DNA of 64,000 bases from Ophiothrix spiculata (lineage: Eukaryota > Echinodermata > Ophiuroidea > Amphilepidida > Ophiotrichidae): the NCBI GenBank assembly GCA_000969725.1, contig JXSR01S073234.1. One strand, written 5' to 3'. Below are positions 13,604 to 24,100 of the stretch, one piece after another. Position 1 is the first letter of the stretch; the number at the start of each line of letters is the position of its first letter. The notes beneath the pieces were generated by a model. It did no database searches, was not told where the DNA came from, and was given only the letters and a program-made list of their open reading frames with translations. The position numbers and the translations under genes are program-made.

Positions 13604-14706
13604 AAAATTGGGGATTTTCCCTATCCATTAATATGAGATGGACTATGTGTTCTAAACATATATATTCATAATTCACAGACAGATTTAATCTGTTCATATT
13701 ATTTGATATGTGTGGTATCAATATTTGCTTAAGGCTAGATTTAATATGATCTAGGTCTCATATGCTAGCCATCCTCCCACATCAAGGCGATCAGTTATGT
13801 GACATTTATTAATCATCGCCTCACAGCTCATAATGTGCACATTTATTCGGCTTGATACTTTTTATTTTTTAAAACGTGACTTTGAAATCTGTCAAGTGAT
13901 GCTGGTTTAGAGCGTGTTTCGGAGACTATTGCGGCACAGATCTAGTGATTGAGGGTCTCTGGTAGTGGTGGTAGCAGAATCATTAACTAATCCACACTAA
14001 CTACAGTTGACATTTGAACAACTAGACCGTTACTAAACTGAATTTTTTTTTTGTAAAATCTATTTCTGAAAAAAAATGTGTATTATGCTTTCAACTGACA
14101 TGAGGATTCGTGAACTGATGTCAGTGCCCAATTTAATTGTTGTCAGTGTTAACTTTATCTGTAGGGCTCATGCTCAATTAAGTATGTGTGTTTTATAATG
14201 TTTGTTTTAAGGTTAAGATAATTGGAACATGTGGTTAACATTAAAACAAATAAATTAAACATGCAATATTGCACTGCAATAACTTACCAAAATTGTATTA
14301 CATGTACTTAATATCAAGTTTTCAGTATGTTGAGGTAAACTAATATATTACATATGAAAAATATCTGAAAATATATTTACCATATAAATGAAATGTAAGG
14401 TTAAAAAATTACAATGATTTTATTATTAGAAGACGCTTAAACTTGTCAACAACAGTTACGTTTTTGTTCCCAATAATTCCAAAGTGATGCTTATTACCGT
14501 CATCAGCGGTCTAATTCTGAGTTCTGACTGATCCACTTCAGAAATTTGCCGTAGGTTGCGTCCTAGATCTTAAAGGTGTTTCCAGAAAGGAATTATAAAT
14601 ATTGGAAAGTTCACACCCCGTCTCTATTTATAAGAGAGGGGCTGGTCTCTTTCTTGATGCAAATAGTTTTCTCTTTTTTTCTGCTGTAATAGTTTATCTT
14701 CTCTGC

Positions 14707-14988
14707 ATAAGGCCAAAAAAAAAATTAATTGTTATGTTGCCCTCAGCAACCGATCCTATTCAGAAATTTAAAAAAAAAAATATTAGGGTCGGGAAAGCAC
14801 CCAATTTTGCTCAGATTGGGTGTTTTTTGAGAAAATATTTTGAAAATAGTGGAAAATGCACCCAAATTTGGTACTTTAGGTGCTTTAAAAAAATAATTTA
14901 AAAAAAATATATATTTTCCAACCGACTGACCCAATTTTTCAGAAATCCCACTTGAGGGCAACACAACAATTAATTGTTTTTGGCCTAA
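14707..14988. mobile_element. Fold-back element, family E copy 1 (~282 bp)
   Basis: AAGGCCAAAAA...TTAATTGTTATGTTGCCCTC at the left mirrors GAGGGCAACACAACAATTAA...TTTTTGGCCTAA at the right; the inner part is palindromic too (CACCCAATTTTG / CACCCAAATTTGG region). A diverged partial copy is at 45345-45560. Confidence 0.75.
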
Positions 14989-15617
14989 TACTGAGACATT
15001 ATCAAGGTCCGGTTCATGTCCAGTTTTCTGACAATATTCAGCAATAGCGGATGAATTATAAGAAGATATAACAAAATAGTATTAGTGAAGCTAAATCTAT
15101 TTTACATAACTAAAGAATAATACTATTTATTTAAAAACAATAAAATTAGAAATTAGAAATTTAGAATAACTTTAACATTGCATGGCACTTTGAATCAAAT
15201 AATATTACATCGCTTTATGAGATGTAAATTTGATGATTTGAACCATAAAGTAGACACTATGCTTTATTTGTATCCAAGATATTGCTTTGAAAGTAAACGT
15301 TTTACTCTTTATCGGATAATTAAGTCTGACATACAGTATATTTTATTGTCCTTGACTTTTGCATTTCAGTTGTAAGTTTTCGTTTATTTTGATATAGGCC
15401 TATATCTTTTGATTTTATGTAGATTTCATTGGTCTAAAATACAAAAGCAAAATGTCTTTTTTATGTGTCTTTATAGTATCTTGAGCTGAATTCGGATTTG
15501 GTTTGATGAGTATTTGAAATGTGGAAGAATTTACATGCCTTAGCTTGTGTATAGATTGAGATTAATTGTCCTTTCTGTATGTGAGAGAGATTGGCATAAG
15601 GACAGGTACTTTATATG

Positions 15618-15838
15618 AAGAGAAGATATTGTGAGTATCCCATCATGCATTGCTTCCCATGGGATTGTTTGGATAGGAAATTAGGTGAGTAGTTAGCGAT
15701 GAAATGCCCATAAATCAAACAGAGTTGTTGTAATCTTGCATTTTGGGTATGTTTCATCACTAACTACTCACAAAACTTCCTGTACAAAATTGTCCATAGG
15801 AAGCGATGCATGATGGGATACACACGATATCTTCTCTT
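15618..15838. mobile_element. Fold-back MITE, family F copy 1 (221 bp), 8-9 bp TSD
   Basis: Nearly the whole element is an inverted repeat: AAGAGAAGATATTGTGAGTA...at the left and its complement ending ...GATATCTTCTCTT. Flanks CTTTATATG (15609-15617) and CTTTATATT (15839-15847) match at 8 of 9 positions. The sister copy is 21666-21886. An 8-9 bp duplication with long arms suggests a Mutator- or hAT-type non-autonomous element. Confidence 0.85.
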
Positions 15839-16873
15839 CTTTATATTTTTGTCAGAACAGTTCAGTGTTTAACAGCAAACTAAACTTTCATAAAAGAAGG
15901 AAAATAATAAGGAAATTAGTTCTATATTTTGTTGTATCTTGCGAACTAAATGTTTCATTTTCAGCAATATCTCATTTTAAATAGGTTTCTTTCTTTTCAA
16001 ATTGTAATACAAATATCAGCTTGAAAAAACCCAATATGAAGTATCTTTTGCTTGAAAGCGTCACATTTATTGGAAAACAGGATTAGGCTCAAATGTCACA
16101 GGTACAACGGCTTATCTCAAGTTCTTGTGAACCTTTCAACAGACAAAACAGGGATTTGCACATTTGTGTTAAATGTTCTTTTTCTAAATGTGATAGGTAC
16201 AAACCATACTATAATTAATCAGCTATTGAGAGCCTGGATTGAGCATAAATCTGAAGTGCTTTTAACGCTTTTGATCCTTAATTGTGTACAAAGCCCATAC
16301 TGAATTAATGCTCAGTAAACCTTCAACTGGCATAAGGATTTTTGTACTCTATTTCTCGATTTAATTGTATAAACCATATAAAAATATACATTTTTACGGA
16401 TTTTTACCTTGAACATGATGGTGATATCTGTTTTTGACCAAAAATATCAATTTTGGCAAAAAATACCAAAAAACATATTTTTTGCCCCCAAAATTTCTGG
16501 AATGCCTAATTAACATTTGGATATGTGAAACTTTGAACTTTTTTGCTTTTTAAAATCAAGAAACAAATATCTAGGAAGGGTTTTCTCAAATTTTTGATCT
16601 GTATCTTTTTTGGTTGTAGTTGTTGAAAAAATGCCAAAAATAGGTCAACAATTGCCATTTTGATGGCAGCGGTGGGATTATTTTTACATTTTTGGCATTT
16701 AAAAAAAACTAAAATCAAAATCATAAATTTGAGAAACCCTGCCTAGACATATTTATTTTTAGATTTCATTAATGCAAATTTTAGTTACGCTTTCCGGAAA
16801 TTTTTTTGGGGAAAAATGGTCAAAACTAATATCACCATCATGTTGAGGGTAAAAATCTGCTTCTAAACATTTA

Positions 16874-17042
16874 GGCCCGTATTCCAGAAAGATGTTTAGC
16901 TAAACAATGGTTTAACTGAGCATCAACTGTCCATGAATGATACGCATCATTGCAGCTTTCAAGCAGAACAGTTGAATGAGTCATGCTGTTGATGAGAAAT
17001 AAAACCTTAGTTTAGCTAAACACCTTTCTGGAATACAGGCCA
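16874..17042. mobile_element. Small inverted-repeat element (~169 bp)
   Basis: GGCCCGTATTCCAGAAAGAT plus GTTTAGCTAAAC at the left mirrors GTTTAGCTAAACACCTTTCT plus GGAATACAGGCC at the right. No clear target duplication. Confidence 0.75.
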
Positions 17043-17949
17043 TATACTTTTATATTGTTTATGCAATTAGTTTGAGAGTTACAGTACTAAAACGGTTTAT
17101 TCCATTTGAAGGTCTACCCCAGCCTTAATTTACACTCAATACGAATTGGAGCACCTGAGAGTTCGCTCATAAGCTCCTTTGGAAATGCTCAGTTGTTCTA
17201 TCAGATCGAAAGGGTTAACCACACATAGCTTTGTCTTCATTACCCGCAAAGTAATTTTGCTTGATGATATACAATATGTCCAGTTTAAACCCCGGTTTTA
17301 ACACGCACTGGCATTTACATTAATCCTCCAATCTATGAAGTGATTCTCACCTATGGCCCAATTAACCACTGGATAAGTGTAACATCATTTTTCTGTTTTA
17401 AGATGTTTTACTTCATCTCAAATTTCTGTAATGTGATATTGTGATTAACTTCAATATGTTTTATTTTGTGTATGAATTAGTTTCTTGAGGCTGTTTTGTG
17501 TTTTTGTTTGTGTTCAGCTTTCTTATTTCAGAGATTATAGCCCAAAAAATATGTGTTTAAAAATAAAAGGGGAAAAATAAAAGAAAAAGAGTGATGAACT
17601 GACCATATCTTATCTCGGAGCGTTTAAAAGCCTTGCTCAAATTGGTATTTCTTAGGTGGTGTTGAGCTGAATGTCATGTTTTGTTTTAATATTATTGTAA
17701 ATTTCACTTTTACAGTTATGTGAGAAAATGTAACCTTTCATAGTTGTATCAAATGTTCAATTTATAGTGTTATATCCCACTCAAACTTTATTTAAAGTGA
17801 GAGGGGGACAAAAGAAAACCTATAAATGTCTTTGAAGGTCAATGTCATTTGGGTGAAAAGCAAAAATACATTTATAAACGGTTTTTCTATCATCCATCAA
17901 TTTGCTCAGTGTATTGTTTTTCATGCTATTCTCGCTGATTATTTTCTAG

Positions 17950-18101
17950 GTTCTATCAGAAGAAGTCAACAAACGGCGGGTTTCTGTTGGCAGTGACGGC
18001 TCATTACTTGTAGACAGCGATGCTGACAACGAAGATTTAAAGAATGCATCATTCTCCTCCCTCTCATTAGATGTGTCGCCATTCATGATGTTCAATCCCG
18101 G
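17950..18101 (+). CDS. STARD9: STARD9-like exon, Ser/Asp-rich linker
   Basis: Acceptor TTTTCTAG ends at 17949 and donor GTAAGC begins at 18102. Frame 0 reads VLSEEVNKRRVSVGSDGSLL, then an acidic stretch (VDSDADNEDL) and SFSSLSLDVSPFMMFNPG. It begins on a whole codon and ends with two bases (GG) that take A from 22705 to make Gly. No known fold is visible. In kinesin-3 proteins a segment like this lies between the FHA domain and the stalk coiled coil, which fits the next exon. The RRVSVGSD piece is a plausible basophilic-kinase site (inference). Confident as an exon because of the splice sites and phase; no motif gives a function. Confidence 0.75.
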
Positions 18102-21100
18102 GTAAGCTTAACCGAGATATATTGTACCCATTTCAGTTATGGAAGTAATCAGGAGTCTAGTCTTTTGAAGTACACTACCGCTCAAAAGTATTTCCGCATA
18201 AAAACTTTTTTCAGCCATATCTCAAAGGGCGTGTATCTGATTTTCATCATTTTTTGACAGAGTCTATATTGTATAATTATCGCACTAACTAATACACAAT
18301 TGCATTCATTTCATTTGAAAGATATGGCATGTAATGCACATTACTACTTTCATCTGCATATAAAAAAGTTGAGATTATATACATTTTTGCGCATTTGTTT
18401 TAAAACTTACAACCTGAAAATATTCTATCCAATTACAAGGTTATAATGAGGTTATGAAATACTGTTAAGTTACATATTACTGAGATTTGTACTTGTGGTG
18501 TATTTGTATATGGCCTAAGAAATCAGCCATTTCTATGGCAATGGAATATTTAATATCAAAACAAACATCGATTTATTCATATTGAATAGATAGGTTGCCT
18601 GTACTAGTATGAATATTTGATGATTTTAGGTCATTTATAGAAAATGAGGTTTCTTAACGTTTTTAATTATGCGGAAATACTTTCGAGCGGGAGTGTACCA
18701 AAATTTCCTGCTTGCTGACTTTTTGTAGTCAATGCTTGTTTGTTGTAGCTGTACAAGATGAAATTCTTATTTATGGGCATATTTTTACAGAGAGTGATTT
18801 GCGCTAAAATGATAAATATCTCCATCATTTTATAAAGCAAAGACATGAGTTGATAGTTGATTATGAAGTTAATGAGCCTTTGCAAAATCAATTTCATCAA
18901 GAAATCTATGGCTTAAGTCTTTGTGGCTAATGGGAATTTATGATAGTGCATATTATTACCTATTTGAAATATTCAGTTTTGAATGGCAATTTTACTGTAA
19001 CAGGTAACGAAAGCAATGATATCAGTTGCCCTGTCTACCAAAGCATTGTGCCATTTTACTGATTTGATTTGATGTAAAAGCTTTTCAAACTGAAAGAATA
19101 ACTTACAGAAAAAGTGCATGAAAATGTTATGAACATATTTATAGAACATTTTTATCAATGACTTGAAATCAAAATATACAAAACTATACTCTTGCCTTAA
19201 CTACTTCTTTAAACATATTTTTGTAGCATGTTATAGAGGGTATATTGTTTATTTTTGCTGACCCGCTAGTTTAGTAATGTCAAAAACTTTATGATAATAC
19301 ATGAAGATATTTTGCAAGCTTTTTAGTTTCATTTTAGTAATAGTTTAAGCAGATAGTCAACTTGTACGTCATATATCACAAGCATTGTATGTATGTTTTG
19401 ATAGACCAAATTTGGCCGTATTTGATGGAAAACATTCCACCTGTTGACTTGAATCAAATCTAGAAATAGAAATGTATGCTACATTCATGTAGTGCAGGGT
19501 TAAAGATCAGAATGCGCTCATGAAAGTGATCACTTGTTTAATGTAACAAGATGCCTTCATCCAGTGTAATGCGACCAGGCACTCGGTCTCCTTGTGAGAG
19601 GAATCCATACTGGTTGTTTGCGACCTGAATTGAATTGAATATTGAAAACAAAGCTTGGTATGGTAATCTTAAAATTGAATTTCAACTCGCTTATTTTTAC
19701 ATATCTTATCAGAAATCCTCAAGCTGATTTTAAATGGATTAGATGCTCTGTATTATTCCAAACCTTTCAATTCAAATTCAAACTATCATTGAAGGCAGTT
19801 TTCATTTTGCAAATCTACATCCTTGGAGCCATAAATCAAGTTACCGCAAGCTCTTTTGAAAATCAGTATTTTATGCATATTAAAATGAAACCAGACTCTA
19901 ATTCAAACTTTACTTTTTCCTAAAAATTGTAGTTTAGATTAGGATATTCAACCGAAAAAAATGTATAGTTCAATATGTTTCGTTTAAAAGAACAGCATGA
20001 TATCTCTCCCTTCAATCCATCTTTTATTTTGATACCTCTCATACTAATGGATTCCAGATTTGAAATGGAAATTATATTTTTCCTAAAAATTGTAGTTTAG
20101 ATTAGGATATTCAACCGAAAAAAATGTATAGTTCAAAATGTTTCATTTAAAAGAACAGCATGATATCTCTCCCTTCAATCCATCTTTTATTTTGATACCT
20201 CTCATACTAATGGATTCCAGATTTGAAATGGAAATTATATACTTGAAATACTTATATATGCAGAGGCCAGGAGCAGTGAAATTGACTGCGTACAAAGGGA
20301 GAAAGATTTACATTTCATCTGCTGTATTTATAATAAGTAACTTTAGAAAGTCACATTTGTTGAATTGCACAATTGTAGTAATTTATTTTAATTTGAGATA
20401 ATGTTGCTATAGGTGGATTCTGATCCGGGGTGGGGGGGACACTCGAAGAAAACAGTGTTACGCATGCGCGTCAGAACATCTAAAAATCGGACCCTAAATG
20501 TCGTAATCATGTAAAGCAAATTTCAACCCTTAATGGTGTAAAATATTCAAAATCATACCCCTAAATGTCGTAATACACTAAAATTGACCCCTAAATGGCG
20601 TAATGGACATTTGACATCTTAGTGGCGTAACACACTGAAATGGACTATCAACGGTGTAACACACTATTTTCTGCTATTAAAAACATGAATATAAAATATT
20701 GAAAGCTTTTTCTGTTGTATTTTGAATTTTAGAATAGCTGGAGAAAAAGTGACCCTAAAGTCAAAGATATCGTACTCATAAAAAGACGACCCTTAATGTC
20801 GAAAGTTTTATTGAAAAGGCACCCCTCTTTCTAAAGACATCGACGACGCCAATGGACCAAAATCCAACCCTTTTTCAACATTTTTTTCTGATGAGCAGCC
20901 CCCCCCCCCAGATTCTGATATTTACTTAATGCCACCTCAACATTTGTGATATCTACAAAATTAAAATATACATGCAACATGCAAGTCAGCTAATTGTTAT
21001 GTTATCATAGATATTGGATATTGTGCTATATTTTAATTGAAAAAATGAAAAATATTGCCTCAGTAATTATTGCAAATTTATAAAAATAATAGTAGGAAAT

Positions 21101-24100
21101 GTGCATCATTTTTTTCTGATTTTATATTTTACATATATAGATCTAAAGAACTCAACAGGAATTACATTCATCACATTTGAAAATATGGCGTGCTAAACAT
21201 ACTGTATACTTCATTCTGCACATTCAAACAGAGTTTTAAATACATAACTGCACATTTGTTGGAAAATTTATAACCTAAAAATGTTCTTTACGGTTACACT
21301 TTGATAACTATCATTGAATAATAAAATAAATAGGTACATATCAAAAATTCCGTGTTGTGTATTTGTATATAGTCCAGGAAATCGGCCATTTTTATGATGA
21401 TGGAAGATTCAAATATCAGAGGAAACATGGAATATTTATATTTAATACTTATGGCTTCTATGAAAAACATGGATATTTTAAGAGTCTTATCGTTCGATTT
21501 AATAATTAGGTTTTTGCCCATATTTAAGCGTGCGCAAACTCTTTTGACCGGGAGTGTAAAATACAAATCTTTACAAAAAAGCTAATTTACTTCATTTTTT
21601 TTTTTCATCAAATGAAAGTCAATTTTCCAAATTGCAGTCTACTCATTGTGTACATTATTACAGACAAGAGAAGATACCGTGAGTATCCCATCATGCATTG
21701 CTTCCTATGGAATTATTTGTATAGGAAATTATGTGAGTAGTTAGTGATGAAATGCCCATAAATCAAAGTAATTTGTTGTAATCTTGCATTTTTGGCATGT
21801 TTCATCACTAACTACTCACATGACTTCCTGTACAAAAGTCCTCATAGGAAGCAATGCATGATGGGATACACACGATATCTCCTCTTATTACAGACCTTGC
21901 TGCTGTCATCTTAAAGGGGCATTGGACAGAATTTCGAAATTTTATTTGTGGATGAAATACACTTCATATATGATAGAAAATAACAGTCAATCAATAACAA
22001 TCTGGAATATTTTGATCAAAACCTACAGAAAAGTTGAATTTATTTTGTTTGTTGATCTTGGGTTTGAGGATATTCTCTAAACATATTTATTGATGCTATA
22101 TATCATGAAAGAGCCAAATATTTGTTTTGTAAAACATACCTTTTACATCATAGATTGCACATAAATCAAATGAAGTTTGAAGTTTGCATTAGATCTCCTG
22201 AAAAGGCCAATATTAAAAATTAAACTATAGAGGGCAGAATTTATCGTTGTCGACAACGATAATTAGAAAAAAAGAATATCTAAATATTTTGATATAAAGG
22301 GTTTGAATTTGACCTATGAAGCTTTGCATGCTGTCATAATTACCGCTAACACTTCAAATGATGCAAAGATCTCAAAATAAATGGAAAAGTTTGGGGATGA
22401 TACTGAACTTGTCCAATGCCCCTTTAATAAATGTGTGACATCCGTTTTTATTTACTCTCTACAACATCATAATGTCATGACATAATGCTACTACACAAAT
22501 CTATTGATTGAGTTGTGTTTTAGATGGTAATTAAAAAGTAGTATTGTGGTTGTTATAGGAATGTAAGAGGCAGACATTTTTTTGAAAGCAGACAAGACAG
22601 GTTGTAAATTATTATAGTGTTATATGATATAATATGTTGTTATTGTTAATTATTATTTTTCATGATAATGATTACTGATTTTTTTCCTCTTTTGTTTTGT
22701 GTAGATTGGAGCTAGAGAGGCAACAAAAGATAGAATCAGACAAGCTGGACCATACCAGGTAAATATATCACAGGCCAGGGGATCTCAATTAATCTGGACC
22801 ATACCAGGTAAATATATCACAGGCCAGGGGTTCTCAATTAATTTCTTGTAAGGGCCAAATTGTTGTGAGGAAAATGCAGAAGGGCCATATGTGACCTGTA
22901 ATATCGAAAGGTACCTTAAGGGTCCCACAATCAAAATTAATGTTTTGGTCTCATCTGAAAGCTGTGATTTTAAGCTTTAAAATTACACCTTGCTTTTGGT
23001 TATTGGGTGCTTGGTTGGAAAGTTACATCCAAATTGGTAAAAGCCATTGGGCTGATTCAGAAAACTATAGTTCTGAGAAAATCGAGTTTAAAATTTCTGT
23101 GCTGGTAAAATTTGAATGGAGAAAGGATTTTAATCTCGATTTGTGAAACTTTTGTCTTATGTTTTGGTTGTTGGAACCTGATTAATATGATAGAATATAC
23201 TTCAAAGATAACGTTTCTGATGAAATTGGAAATTCGACTGGTGGACGTGATTTTTGTCTATGTTCAGCTTCTATGGACTGTATCTCGTAATTTACTATGC
23301 CGACCTTAAGGTACCTTTCGATATGATGGGTCACATATAAAGAATAGCATGCAGTTATCTTTATAGCAGTGGCAATAGAAGCATTGCAATTTTACTCTTG
23401 CTCATCTAAGTTGAAAATTATGTTTTTTATGCATGTGATGCGAGCAAAAAAAACACAATAAATTTACTAATTTTAACAGGTCAGGGGTCGATTTCGATAA
23501 CATTACGATGCATCGTAGTTAACGAAGGGTTCAGCTCGTAACTACAACCAGACTTCACAAAGACGTAAAAACCCTTCGTAAGTGTTCACCGCATCGCGTA
23601 AGGTATATGAATTATGCATTAGAAAAATCGAAACCTTTGTTAACGTTGCGTGCGATCAAGAGGTGGTCGTAGCTAACGATGGGTTTTGGTCTTACGATGT
23701 GTTAACGATGCATTTTAACGTTAGTGAAATCAACCCCAGGTCATTTAATATTGAAACTTGCGCGAAGAGCATGTTAAAATTATCAAAAAAGGGGTAATTG
23801 AGTGTGATATTTACAACCCATAGGGGTCAGGACACTTGGTGGTAAAAAAACATCTGGCTTCCCATGTCCCATATCGTGTGGTAACCACCCCCACCCCACC
23901 ACCCCTTTAGGTGGACGAGGGTTATTATATGAGGACTAACAGTTTTCTGTGTTTTAAAGGAGTCTTTTTAAGATTTTGTTCACTTTTTTGTCATTCTTGC
24001 GGCTGGCTGAGGGCCACTGCTGAGGGCGCCACAGGCCGGATTTGGCCCGCGGGCCGCAATATGAGAAGGCATGATATATCATATAAGGAGATGGTCACAG

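Larger units (their letters stand above)
1..17949 (+). other. Upstream intron sequence, no exon recognised
   Basis: The first supported exon starts at 17950 in the middle of the protein, so this stretch should be intron of the same gene. I found no convincing exon for the motor or FHA domain; open frames here are short, AT-rich and without splice sites that fit. It holds several transposon relics and tandem repeats listed separately. A short missed exon cannot be excluded. Confidence 0.6.
18102..22704 (+). other. Intron between exons 17950-18101 and 22705-22758
   Basis: 4.6 kb of AT-rich sequence bounded by GTAAGC and TTTTGTGTAG. It contains two family A elements, a tandem duplication, a family F fold-back element and a TTAA element. 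No other gene seen. Confidence 0.8.
22820..24073. mobile_element. hAT-type DNA transposon remnant (1,254 bp) with nested insertions
   Basis: The left end CAGGCCAGGGGTTCTCAATT and the right end GGCCCGCGGGCCGCAATATG followed by AGAAGGCATG have the usual hAT look (CAGGGGTTCTCAA ... GGCCCGCGGGCCGC..TGAGAA). An exact 8 bp target duplication ATATATCA lies at 22812-22819 and 24074-24081. Two other elements (22890-23335 and 23484-23737) sit inside. No transposase frame is left. Confidence 0.85.

Noticed and set aside
23582-23797. 71-codon frame in the CpG-rich element
   Set aside because: Lies across the end of a small inverted-repeat element; no domain.
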